Shown here: positions 52,283-60,712 of the stretch, in pieces | How the letters are laid out: each line of letters begins with the position of its first letter | Position numbering within the stretch: the stretch's first letter is position 1 | From: Nocardioides humi | Lineage (GTDB): Bacteria; Actinomycetota; Actinomycetes; Propionibacteriales; Nocardioidaceae | NCBI RefSeq assembly: GCF_006494775.1 | Contig: NZ_CP041146.1 | Coordinates: forward strand, 4,712,001 to 4,776,000 | DNA length: 64,000 nt | Reading direction: 5' to 3' | The notes under the pieces: generated by a model | Databases searched by the model: none | Seen by the model: only the letters and a program-made list of their open reading frames with translations | What the model was told of the DNA's origin: nothing | Translations under genes and position numbers: made by a program

Positions 52283-54001
52283 CTACTTCTTGGACTTCTT
52301 GCCCTTCACCTTCACCTTGGTGACCGACGAACCGCCGGGGTAGGTGACGGTGACCTTGTGCTTGCCCTTCTTGAGCTTGGGCAGCGCCACGGTGGTGGTG
52401 CCGGAGGCGTCGATGGTGACCGTGATGGTCTTGGTGGCCTTCTTCTTGGCCTTCTTGCCCTTCGGCTTGGGCTTGACCTGCTTGACGACGACCGTCACCT
52501 GCTGCCCGGTCAGACCGGTGGACGCGATCGTCACCGAGCCCTTCTTGCCCTTCTTGTTGGGCTGCTTGGCGACCGCCACTGTGGCAACCGGGGCCGGCTG
52601 GGGTTGCGGCGTCACGGTGGTGAAGGTGATCGGTGTGTAGGTCTCATAGAGTGCCTGCGTGGCCCCGGCGCCGGGATAGGTGTAGATGCCGTAGTTGACC
52701 AAGCTGGCGTCGGTGGCGGCGGCATCGATGGCGGCCTTGTCGATGGTGAGAGTGGCCTCGAAGGTTCCGTCAGGGTTGAGCACTATGGCGCCGTCCTCGG
52801 GGCCGCCGACCGCGTCGACATATTCCTCGGTGACCGCCCACTGCACGGAACTGTTGACGCGGGTTGATCCGGCGGCGCCGTCGGAGGGCTTCCAGTTCTC
52901 GGCGAATTTGCCGAACACCACGTACGCGCCGCCAGGTCGGCCACAGGGGAGGAAGGGAGGCGGACCCCCGGGGCAGATCGGTGCTCTGATCGCCTCGGCC
53001 AGGTCAGGATCGAAGCCGGTACCGGTCACGGTGACTTCGTGTTGGCCGGACGCCGAGAACTCGGTGGCCGACACGGTGACCTGTGGCCTCGGGATGACCA
53101 CCTCGAAGGGCAGCGCGACCTTCCCGGGGTCGATGGACAGGCCGCTGGAGTACCAGTACGAGCCCTGACCGGTGCTCTGCTGGAAGTCGGTGAAGCTCTG
53201 CGGGAAGGAGCCCCAGTAGGCGCCGGTGGTCGCCTGCGGCGAGCCAGCGTAGCCGGTGTCGTCGATGTCGACGCCGAGGTACTCCGGCGTACCGACAATG
53301 CCGTCCTCGGTGACGTCGAGCGCGTTCTCGGCGAAGTCGGCCAGGGTCACCGGCGTCTCGGGCAGCGCGACCCACTGGGTCATGTCGTCCATGTCCGTGC
53401 CGTAGCCGCTGAGAGTCGCGGTGAGCTCGCCGGAGCCGTCGGCGTCGACCGTCAGCTCCGGATCGGAGAGATACCAGAACGTGGCTCCGTTGTAGTAGAC
53501 GACCGTCGCGTCGCCCTCCCACTGGATGGACGCGGTACCGGCCTCCGGATCGAGGGTGCCCTCGCCGTTGTCGATCACGATCTGGTGGTCGGAGTACACG
53601 GTCGAGGTCGGCGGCGAGATCGTCGTGCCGGTCGCACTGGTGTTGCGCTCGGCCCACGACGTCGTCGCGTACGTGCCGTCCGCCTGCTTCTTCTCGATGC
53701 GGACGTTGCCGGACTCGGCGGCCCAGCCTGCGGGCTTGCCGTTGCCCCAGGCGGTGCCGTCGCCGTTGAGGAACTGGCCGCCCTCCTCCGGGTTCCCGAG
53801 CTTGCCGGCGGAGAAGAAGTTGAAGCCGAAGAAGGCAGCGTTGTTGGACTCGTTGTTGATCCCCCAGCGGAACTGGGCGTTGTCGACCTCGATCGGATCG
53901 GCGTGCGCGGCGGGCGCGGTGGCCACGCCGAGGACGGACAGTCCGGTGGCGGTGAGGGCGGCGGCGGCGAAGCCGGCGATCCCTCTACGTGGGCTCTTCA
54001 T
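52283..54001 (-). CDS. Secreted HtaA-domain heme-binding protein with Lys-rich tail
   Basis: A 572-residue exported protein. A signal peptide (residues 1-35: RRGIAGFAAAALTATGLSVLGV, then AHADP) precedes an HtaA domain (about 37-235: VDNAQFRWGINNESNNAAFF, SGLSIDPGKVALP), then a second beta domain (VTVSATEFSASGQHEVTVTG) and a C-terminal Ig-like part. The tail is extremely Lys-rich (KQVKPKPKGKKAKKKATKT, KVKVKGKKSKK), which may hold it to anionic wall polymers. HtaA domains bind heme in corynebacteria. ATG 54001 overlaps the upstream stop (ATGA). Confidence 0.85.
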   Translation of the reverse strand: MKSPRRGIAGFAAAALTATGLSVLGVATAPAAHADPIEVDNAQFRWGINNESNNAAFFGFNFFSAGKLGNPEEGGQFLNGDGTAWGNGKPAGWAAESGNVRIEKKQADGTYATTSWAERNTSATGTTISPPTSTVYSDHQIVIDNGEGTLDPEAGTASIQWEGDATVVYYNGATFWYLSDPELTVDADGSGELTATLSGYGTDMDDMTQWVALPETPVTLADFAENALDVTEDGIVGTPEYLGVDIDDTGYAGSPQATTGAYWGSFPQSFTDFQQSTGQGSYWYSSGLSIDPGKVALPFEVVIPRPQVTVSATEFSASGQHEVTVTGTGFDPDLAEAIRAPICPGGPPPFLPCGRPGGAYVVFGKFAENWKPSDGAAGSTRVNSSVQWAVTEEYVDAVGGPEDGAIVLNPDGTFEATLTIDKAAIDAAATDASLVNYGIYTYPGAGATQALYETYTPITFTTVTPQPQPAPVATVAVAKQPNKKGKKGSVTIASTGLTGQQVTVVVKQVKPKPKGKKAKKKATKTITVTIDASGTTTVALPKLKKGKHKVTVTYPGGSSVTKVKVKGKKSKK

Positions 54002-55486
54002 CGGGTTCCTTTCAGGTGTTTCATCAGGGGTGTGGACACGGTGATCCCGACCGCCCCGAGCAACAGGAGGGATCCGAGCACCCACTCCCAGGCCTGTCCC
54101 GACCCGTCGGACGGGTCACCTGAGGTGGGGAGGACGTGAGGGCATAGGCGACCGGCGGCTCGTAGCGCGCGGGGCCTGTGGCGAGGTCCGGCGCACCCGC
54201 GGCGGCAGCGGCGGCGAACGGCTGCGTGGGCAGGGCCGGGCCGGCGGGCTGGGCGACGGGGAAGGACGGCGCGGCCGGCTGGGTGGCCGGCGGCTCCTTG
54301 CCGGCCTTGTTCTTCGGCTGCTTGGTCGTGGCGCCGGGGTTGACCACCGGCGTCTCGGGCGCGAGGGGGACCGGGAGTCCCAGCTGATGCTGATCCGCTT
54401 GGGGACCTTGAACTTGTCGCTGCTGCCGCCCGAGGAGTACCAGTACGCCGCCGAGCCGACCTTCTCCATGAACGCGAGATACGACGTCGGGGGATCGTTC
54501 GGGAAGGCGCCCCAGGCGTCGCCGGTGCGGACCTGCGCGGTGCCGTTCGCAGGGGCGTCGTAGGTGACGCCGAGATACTTCGCGACGGCGGTGAAGCCCT
54601 TCGCCGCCCCGAGCTCGGCGGTGCCGACGCCTTGCAGGTCGGCGAGGGTCACCGGCGTGGGAGCAACGGGCTGCCACTTGGTCATGTCCTCCATCGAGCT
54701 GGCGAACCCGGAGGCCGTGGCGGTGATGGTCGCCGAGGTCGGCGTCACGGTCAGGACCGGGTTGGCAACGCTGAAGAACGACATGCCGGAGTAGTAGAAG
54801 ACGGTGAACGACCCGGTCCACGAGATCGTCGCGGTGCCCGCTGCGGGATCGACCTGGCCGGTGCCGCCGGTGATGACCACGTTGTGGCTGCTGAAGATCG
54901 CGACGCCGGTGCCGCCGAGCGGCTCACCGTCGGGGCCGGTCTTCAGACCGGCGAAGGTGGCCGGGAGGGCGGCGCCGGAGGAGTCGATCTTCTCGATCCG
55001 CACGTTGCCGCTCTGCGCCAGCCACGCGGTGGCGCCGGTGCTGCGCCACCTGCCGTTGTCGTCGATCGTCTGGCCCCCGCTGCCGGGGTCGGGTGCGGTG
55101 CCCGCAGAGAGGAAGTTGTAGGTGCCCGGGGCGAAGGCGTTGTTGTTGCTCTCGTCGTTGACGCCCCAGCGGAAGACCGCGTCGGACACCGTGAACGGAC
55201 CGTCGTCCGGCTCGTCGGTGGGCTGATCCGTCGGGTCGTCCGTCGGGTCGTCCGTCGGGTCGTCCGTGGGATCGTCCGTGGGATCGTCGCTGGGGTCGTC
55301 CGTCGGGTCGTCGCTCGGATCCGCCGTCGCCGTGGTGGTCGTGCTCTCGTCCGCGGGTACGACGCCGGCGGTGTCGGTCCCCTCGGCGGCGGTCGCCGCC
55401 GAGAGCAGCGCGCCGGCGCCGAGGACGGCGCAGCACACGGCCAGCAGGATCGCGGCGACCCGGGTCCGGGTGGAGGCGGAGATCAT
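53998..55486 (-). CDS. Membrane/wall-anchored HtaA-domain protein, two frameshifts
   Basis: About 495 residues when repaired. A signal peptide (VAAILLAVCCAVLGAGALLSAATAAEG) is followed by Asp-Pro-Thr-Asp repeats (about residues 55-90) and an HtaA domain (VSDAVFRWGVNDESNNNAF to SSDKFKVPKRISISWDSRSP). A Pro/Ala linker follows, then LPTSG, a hydrophobic segment (WVLGSLLLLGAVGITVSTPL) and a short basic end. The frame breaks at G runs 54365-54369 and 54139-54141. One base at each restores the reading, ending at the stop that overlaps the next gene's ATG. Probably displayed outside the cell to relay heme. Confidence 0.78.
55225..55323 (-). repeat. 12-bp repeats coding for an Asp-Pro-Thr-Asp spacer
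   Basis: About eight copies of a 12-base unit (minus-strand GACGACCCGACG and close variants) encode DPTD/DPSD repeats in the HtaA-domain protein. The stretch likely forms a stiff acidic spacer that lifts the domain away from its anchor. Copy number may vary between strains. Confidence 0.8.
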
Positions 55487-56670
55487 GCCGTCGCTCCCAC
55501 GGCCGGGGGACCGGGACGTCGCCGGCGCCGGTGCAGCAGCAGGCGCAGGCCGAGGCCCAGCAGGGCGAGCAGGAACAGGCAGGCGGCGGCGACCAGGAAG
55601 ATCCGGGCCGCGCCGGGGCCGTCGTCGTCAGCGACGGCCTGGCTCGGGGCGGCCTGGTCGGCGGGCCGCACCGCGAACCGCTCCGAGGCCTGGGCGCCCG
55701 TCGCCGCGCCGGTCAGCCGCAGCTCGTGCGTGCCGGGCTCGAGGTCGGCGGGCAGCGGCAGGATGCCGGCGACCTCGCCGGAGGGCCCGGCGACCATCGG
55801 CCCGATGCCGGCCCGGCCGTCGTCGAGCACGCCGAGGACCTGCTCACCCGGCCGGAAGCCGGTGGCGGTGAAGGCCAGCGTGTTGCCCACCTTGGCCGTC
55901 AGCCGGTCGGTGGTCAGCTTGGGTGCGCCCGCCGCGGCCGCGGCCGGAGCCTCGGCCTCGGGGGCCGCCGCGGCGTCGGGCGCCTCCTCCTGGGCCTGCT
56001 CCGGCGCTGCCGCCTCCGGGGTGTCGGTGCTCGCCTGGCCCTGGTCGGCCGGCGCGGCGCCGTACACGGTGGTGAACCTGACCGGGGTGAAGGTCTCGTT
56101 GGCGGGGTTCTTGACGCCGTGCGCGCCGATCGTGATGACGCCGCAGGTGACCTTGGTGCAGTCGACCGTGGAGACCTTGCCGGTGCGGTCGACGCTCTGG
56201 AAGGTCGGCCCGGGCACGGTCAGCTTGATCCGGAAGGAGCCGTTCTTGTTGAGGATCGCGTTGGCCTCGCTGGCGGTCGAGCTGCCGGGGAAGGCGATGA
56301 ACTTCAGGTAGCCCTGGTTCTGCGCGGCGTTCTCCGCGTCCGGGATGTAGCGGTAGTCCTCGCCGGTGACGCCGCCCTTGGAGGGCTTCCAGCTCCCGCT
56401 GCCGGGGTTCTTCACCCAGCCGAACATCAGGTAGACGCCGCCGAAGCCGCCCTTGACGACCTGGAAGCCGCTGCCGTTGATGGTCAGCTCGGTGCGGTAC
56501 TTCGTGTCGGCGGCGGACGTGCCCTGGTCGTTGGTCACCGTGATCCGCGCGGCGGCCGACGCGGGCGCGGTGGTGGCGACGGCCAGCCCGGTGACGAGCG
56601 TGGCGGCCAGCAGGGTCAGGGCGAGCAGGCGTCCGATCAGGCGGTGGACGCGAGGAAGGTGGCTTCTCAT
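55483..56670 (-). CDS. Exported, membrane-anchored surface protein of the heme operon
   Basis: A 395-residue protein with signal peptide (LIGRLLALTLLAATLVTGLAV, cleavage near ASAA), an Ig-like domain (VTNDQGTSAADTKYRTELTINGSGF, VYLMFGWVKNPGSG, CTKVTCGVITIGAHG), an Ala/Glu/Pro-rich linker (about residues 215-260), a second small domain (VGNTLAFTATGFRPGEQVLG) and a C-terminal anchor (IFLVAAACLFLLALLGLGLRLLL then HRRRRR). It has no HtaA domain. It overlaps hmuV by 4 bp (ATGA), so it is made with the transporter. A co-receptor or scaffold role is inference. Confidence 0.72.
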   Translation of the reverse strand: MRSHLPRVHRLIGRLLALTLLAATLVTGLAVATTAPASAAARITVTNDQGTSAADTKYRTELTINGSGFQVVKGGFGGVYLMFGWVKNPGSGSWKPSKGGVTGEDYRYIPDAENAAQNQGYLKFIAFPGSSTASEANAILNKNGSFRIKLTVPGPTFQSVDRTGKVSTVDCTKVTCGVITIGAHGVKNPANETFTPVRFTTVYGAAPADQGQASTDTPEAAAPEQAQEEAPDAAAAPEAEAPAAAAAGAPKLTTDRLTAKVGNTLAFTATGFRPGEQVLGVLDDGRAGIGPMVAGPSGEVAGILPLPADLEPGTHELRLTGAATGAQASERFAVRPADQAAPSQAVADDDGPGAARIFLVAAACLFLLALLGLGLRLLLHRRRRRPGPPAVGATA

Positions 56671-57467
56671 GCGGTCTCCTCCCGAGAGACGAGGGCACGC
56701 CGGTCGGCGAGGACCAGCAGGTCGCCGGTGACCGGGTGCGCGACGACGTCGATGGGGTGGTCGTAGACGAGGCTCAGCAGCGGCGCCGTGAAGACCTCGG
56801 AGGGCGTGCCCTCGGCGGTGACCCGGCCGTGGTGGAGCAGCGCGACCCGGTCGGACCACGCGGCCGCCAGGCTCAGGTCGTGGAGTACGACGACGACGGC
56901 CGCGCCGGCGGTGGCCTGCGCGCGGGCGTGGGCGAGCACCGCCTCCTGGTGCCCGATGTCGAGCGCGGCGGTCGGCTCGTCGAGGAGCAGGACGCCGGTG
57001 CGCTGGGCCAGCACGCGGGCGAAGGAGGTCCGGCCCTTCTCGCCGCCGGAGAGCAGCCCGAAGGGCTGGCCGGCGAGCCGCTCGATGTCGGCGGTGGCCA
57101 TCGCCTCGGCCACCACGCGCTCGTCGTCGTCCTCCTCCGGGCAGCCGCGCCACGGCGAGCGGCCCATCCGGACGACGTCGACCGCCGGGAACGGGAACGA
57201 GATCCGGTGCTCCTGGGTGAGCACGGCCCGCTTGCGGGACATCTCGCGGAGCTTCCAGGTGCTCAGCGGGCGGTCCTCGAGCAGGACCTCGCCCTTGTCG
57301 GGCGAGATGTCCCCGGCCAGGACCGAGAGGAGCGTGGACTTGCCGGCGCCGTTGGGGCCGACGAGCGCGAGCACCTCGCGACGGCGCACGTCGAGGTCGA
57401 CGTCGTCGAGGATCGGCCGGCGGCCGTAGCTGAGGGTGACGCCGCGGGCGGCGAGGGCGGCGCTCAT
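56667..57467 (-). CDS. hmuV: Heme ABC transporter ATP-binding protein
   Basis: A 266-residue ATPase energising HmuU. Walker A is LVGPNGAGKSTLLSVLAG, Q-loop VLTQEHRISFPFP, signature GLLSGGEKGRTSFARVLAQ, Walker B VLLLDEPTAALDI, H-loop VVVVLHDLSLAAAW. The RISFPFPAVDVV stretch is common in HmuV. ATG 57467 overlaps the hmuU stop (ATGA). Part of the six-gene operon read leftwards. Confidence 0.93.
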   Translation of the reverse strand: MSAALAARGVTLSYGRRPILDDVDLDVRRREVLALVGPNGAGKSTLLSVLAGDISPDKGEVLLEDRPLSTWKLREMSRKRAVLTQEHRISFPFPAVDVVRMGRSPWRGCPEEDDDERVVAEAMATADIERLAGQPFGLLSGGEKGRTSFARVLAQRTGVLLLDEPTAALDIGHQEAVLAHARAQATAGAAVVVVLHDLSLAAAWSDRVALLHHGRVTAEGTPSEVFTAPLLSLVYDHPIDVVAHPVTGDLLVLADRRALVSREETA

Positions 57468-58585
57468 GCCCAGCCTCCCGCCGTACGACGGGTCCGGCGC
57501 AGCAGCCAGAAGAAGAACGGCCCGCCGACCAGCGAGGTGAGCATGCCGAGCGGCAGGTCGGTGTAGGCGATGAAGGTGCGCGCGACGGTGTCGGCGCAGA
57601 TCAGCACCAGCGCCCCGGCGAGGAAGGAGGCGATGAGCAGCACCCGGTGGCCCGGGCCGGTGACCATGCGCACCAGGTGGGGGACGACGAGCCCGACGAA
57701 GGCCACGATGCCGCAGAAGCTGACCGCGGCGGCGGTGAGCAGCGCGACCACGACGATGAGCACGATGCGCAGCGCCTCGACGTTGACGCCGAGGTGGCGC
57801 GCGGAGCGCTCGCCGAGGGCGAGCAGGTCGAGGCTGCGGGCGCAGGCGATCGCGATCACGACCCCGACCGCGGCGAGCGGCGCGACCACGACGACATAGG
57901 CCCAGCGGCTGCCGTTGAGGCTGCCCAGCTGCCAGAACACGATCGACTCGCGGGCCTGGGTGTCGCCCAGGAACATCAGCAGGGCGAGCAGGGCGCCGGC
58001 GACGGCGTTGACCGCGATGCCGGTGAGCACGAGGGTGACGACCTCGGTCCGGCCGTCGGAGCGGGACAGCGCGTAGACCAGCAGCGTGGTGGCGAGACCG
58101 CCGATGAACGCGCACACCGGGATCGACCAGTCGCCGGCGAAGCGCAGGCTGAACACGATCGCGGCGCCGGCGGCCACCGCGGCGCCCGAGGAGACGCCGA
58201 CGACGCTCGGCTCGGCGAGCGGGTTGCCGAAGACGCCCTGCATGGCGGCGCCGGCGACGGCCAGGGAGCCGCCGACGATCACCGCCATCGCGATCCGGGA
58301 GAAGCGGACGTTCCACAGGGTGTACTCGCCGCGCGGATGGCTGGGCAGTGGACCGACGTCCAGCCCGACCCGGTGGGCGATCGAGCCGAGGATCTCGTTG
58401 AGGGGGATGGTCAGCTGGCCCGAGCCGCCGGCGACCAGGGTCGCGCCGACGAGGGCGACGACCAGCCCCGACATGAGGAGTACGACGCGGCGCCGGCGCT
58501 TGCGGTCGAGCGCGGCGGTGCCGTCGGTGGCGCGGGTCGGCGCCTGCTCCCCGCGCAGGGTCGGTCGCGGGACGGTCGCCGTCAC
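57464..58585 (-). CDS. hmuU: Heme ABC transporter permease (FecCD family)
   Basis: A 373-residue permease with about ten hydrophobic segments, starting at RVVLLMSGLVVALVGATLVAGG. FecCD hallmarks are WNVRFSRIAMAVIVGGSLAVAG, MQGVFGNPLAEPSVVGVSSGA and GIVAFVGLVVPHLVRMVTG. It forms the membrane channel with HmuV and takes heme from HmuT. Overlaps hmuT at the 5' end by 4 bp. Confidence 0.93.
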   Translation of the reverse strand: MTATVPRPTLRGEQAPTRATDGTAALDRKRRRRVVLLMSGLVVALVGATLVAGGSGQLTIPLNEILGSIAHRVGLDVGPLPSHPRGEYTLWNVRFSRIAMAVIVGGSLAVAGAAMQGVFGNPLAEPSVVGVSSGAAVAAGAAIVFSLRFAGDWSIPVCAFIGGLATTLLVYALSRSDGRTEVVTLVLTGIAVNAVAGALLALLMFLGDTQARESIVFWQLGSLNGSRWAYVVVVAPLAAVGVVIAIACARSLDLLALGERSARHLGVNVEALRIVLIVVVALLTAAAVSFCGIVAFVGLVVPHLVRMVTGPGHRVLLIASFLAGALVLICADTVARTFIAYTDLPLGMLTSLVGGPFFFWLLRRTRRTAGGWA

Positions 58586-59709
58586 AGCCGGTCCTCGGCC
58601 GGCAGGCTGTCGGGCGCGTAGAGCGCGACGGCCAGCGCGTTGAGGACGTCGGCCGTGCGGGGGCCGAAGCTGAGGATCTGGGAGTCGTCCATCGCGACGA
58701 CCCGCTTGTTCTCGCCCGCGGGCGTCTGCGCCAGCGCAGGGAACTGCTTGAGCAGCCCGTCGACGCCGCCCACCGACTCCAGGCCCTTGCTCATCATGAC
58801 CACGACGTCGGGCTGGGACTTGATCAGCCCCTCGTCGTTGATCGGCTTCATCCCCTCCCAGCCGATCTCGCTGCTGACGTCGTACCCGCCCACGGCGGTG
58901 ATCAGCGCGTCCGCACCGGAGTTGCGGCCGAACATGTAGTAGACGTTGGCCTGGCCGCGGACGTAGAGGAAGATCGTGCGCAGCTGGCCGGTGACGTCCT
59001 GGGGCGCGACCTGCGCGATCTGCGCGCGCATGTCCTTGGCCTCCTTCTCGATCCGCGCGCCGAGCTGCTGGCCCTGCTCGGGCACGCCGAGCGCGTCGGC
59101 GACCTGCTGGGTGAGGGAGGACAGGTTCTCCAGGTTGCGCTCGGCGTCGACGACCACGACGGGGATGCCGGCGTCGCGCACCTGCAGGACGACGTCCCAG
59201 GGGCCGAGCGAGGTGTCGGTGATGAGGACCGTCGGGTCCAGCTCGAGGATCGCCTCGGCGTTGAGCTCGTGCCCGTTCTGCGTGACCAGGGGACGGTCCT
59301 GGATCTCCTCGTACGCCGACGACACGTCGCGGCCGACGATGTTGTCGCCGAGGCCGAGCTCGAAGACGGTCTGCGACAGGGTGCCGTAGATGTCGAGCGC
59401 CAGGATCCGGCTGGCGTCCGTGACGGTCACCTTCGTGCCCTGGACGTCGGTCACGGTGGCGGGCAGCTGGGGAGTGGGGTCGTCCTCGACCGGCCGGATC
59501 TCGGGGGCGGGCAGGTTGACGTCGACGGCGCCCTGCCAGGAGCGCGGGTCCGGCAGCGGGGTCACGTCGGCGATCGAGGGCACGGCGGTGCCCGGCCTCT
59601 CCTCGCCGTGTCCCTTCGCCCCGTCGAGCACGGGTCCGCAGGCCGTGAGTGCCAGCGCGGTCAGGGCGACGGCGAGCGTGCGGAACGGGCGGGACGTGCG
59701 GGGGACCAT
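58582..59709 (-). CDS. hmuT: Heme-binding lipoprotein of the ABC importer
   Basis: A 375-residue substrate-binding lipoprotein. The signal peptide ends in LTAC (Cys near residue 24), and the periplasmic-binding-protein fold follows: ASRILALDIYGTLSQTVFELG, DNIVGRDVSSAYEEI, QNGHELNAEAILELDPTVLI. A Tyr in YVRGQANVYYMFGRN lies in the cleft region where heme ligands are expected. First gene of the operon. A DtxR/IdeR-like box lies 55 bp upstream. Confidence 0.92.
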   Translation of the reverse strand: MVPRTSRPFRTLAVALTALALTACGPVLDGAKGHGEERPGTAVPSIADVTPLPDPRSWQGAVDVNLPAPEIRPVEDDPTPQLPATVTDVQGTKVTVTDASRILALDIYGTLSQTVFELGLGDNIVGRDVSSAYEEIQDRPLVTQNGHELNAEAILELDPTVLITDTSLGPWDVVLQVRDAGIPVVVVDAERNLENLSSLTQQVADALGVPEQGQQLGARIEKEAKDMRAQIAQVAPQDVTGQLRTIFLYVRGQANVYYMFGRNSGADALITAVGGYDVSSEIGWEGMKPINDEGLIKSQPDVVVMMSKGLESVGGVDGLLKQFPALAQTPAGENKRVVAMDDSQILSFGPRTADVLNALAVALYAPDSLPAEDRL

Positions 59710-59763
59710 GCGCTGCTCTTTGCTGTCAGAGTGTCAACATCTCGGGCGTCCTGACGATAACAC

Positions 59764-59782
59764 AGAGCTTAGGCTCACCTAA
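59764..59782. promoter_or_regulatory. DtxR/IdeR-like iron box upstream of hmuT
   Basis: On the plus strand the 19-mer ends GCTTAGGCTCACCTAA, with perfect TTAGG and CCTAA arms. It agrees with the TWAGGTWAGSCTWACCTWA consensus at 15 of 19 positions by eye. It lies 55 bases before the hmuT start and should repress the six-gene operon when iron is plentiful. Confidence 0.78.
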
Positions 59783-59882
59783 TTGGCGACGAGTATGTGC
59801 AGTTCAGAGAGGCATTTCAAGCAGGGTGCAGTGGCCGAGAGGTGCTGACGAATTGTCAGCGCCCCTTGACGGCCCTGGGCAA

Positions 59883-59901
59883 TTCGGTAAGGCTTACCTT
59901 A
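59883..59901. promoter_or_regulatory. DtxR/IdeR-like iron box upstream of the neocarzinostatin-like gene
   Basis: TTCGGTAAGGCTTACCTTA matches TWAGGTWAGSCTWACCTWA at 18 of 19 positions, the best box in the window. It precedes the rightward gene pair (starts 60114 and 60713), with a leader of about 200 bases in which I see no other feature. Divergent hmuT has its own box 100 bases away. Confidence 0.85.
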
Positions 59902-60113
59902 TCTCGGATGCCGGTTCGAAGCCAGTCGGCGACGCCCTGCCCCGGGAGTCGAGGCCGCGCGGCGCCATCGCCGTGGCGGGGACCGGGGCGCCGAACTTTT
60001 CGCAGGGAACAGCGCCCCGGCCGACCCCACGGCCTCCCGGACCGCGCGTGAGCGCGGTCGAACGTGGAACTGGCCATGCGGTCGGTTCCGATCCTAGTGA
60101 AAGGTCGAGAACC

Positions 60114-60628
60114 ATGAAGAAGTCCGTCGAGGGCGGTACGACGATGGCGCCCGCGCGCGTCAGCGCCCCCCAGCCGAAGGCTCGTCCACTGGCCCTGCTC
60201 CTCGCCGTGGTCGCGGCGCTCGGTGTGGTCGGCCTCACGGCCGGAGCGGCCGCGGCCGCGACGTCGGTCAGCCAGACCACCAACCTGGTCGACGGCCAGA
60301 GCGTCACCGTCACCGGCACCGGCCTCACGCCGAGCACCCCGCACAAGATCGGGGTGTGCACCCAGGAGACCTACCTCGGCATCCCCGCCTGCGACGAGGG
60401 CGTTCCGGTGACCACCGACGCCAGCGGCAGCTTCTCGCTGAGCGTCACCGTGCACAAGACCAACACCAACATCCACAAGACGGCGCTGCCGTTCCCGCTC
60501 AACGTCCCGCAGCCGGCCACCTTCACCTGCAAGGGTCGTCGGGCGCGCAGTGCGAGCTGCTGATCACCGAGCACCCGACCGGTGGCATGAAGACCACCGT
60601 CGGCACCTACGCGATCACCTTCCAGTGA
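60114..60628 (+). CDS. Secreted neocarzinostatin-like protein, one frameshift
   Basis: About 170 residues when repaired. An N-terminal signal segment (LALLLAVVAALGVVGLTAGAAAAA) precedes a domain patterned like neocarzinostatin apoprotein: TNLVDGQSVTVTGTGLTP, KIGVCTQETYLGIPACDEG (first Cys pair), DASGSFSLSVTVHK, FTCKG...QCELLITEHP (second Cys pair), TTVGTYAITFQ. The frame breaks at a G run (60533-60535), where one base restores SSGAQCELL. An iron box lies upstream. The fold binds small hydrophobic ligands in antibiotic producers, so heme or another porphyrin is a possible ligand here (inference). Confidence 0.75.
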
Positions 60629-60712
60629 CCGCCTGATCCCTCCCGGGCGGCCGGTCCTGCCCGGCCGCCCCACCGGGCCGCCCGCTCCTCGTCGTCCAGA
60701 AAGCCGTCGCTC

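Noticed and set aside
55225..55323. Regular short repeats resembling a CRISPR array
   Set aside because: The units are 12 bases without spacers and are in frame inside a protein stalk (Asp-Pro-Thr-Asp).
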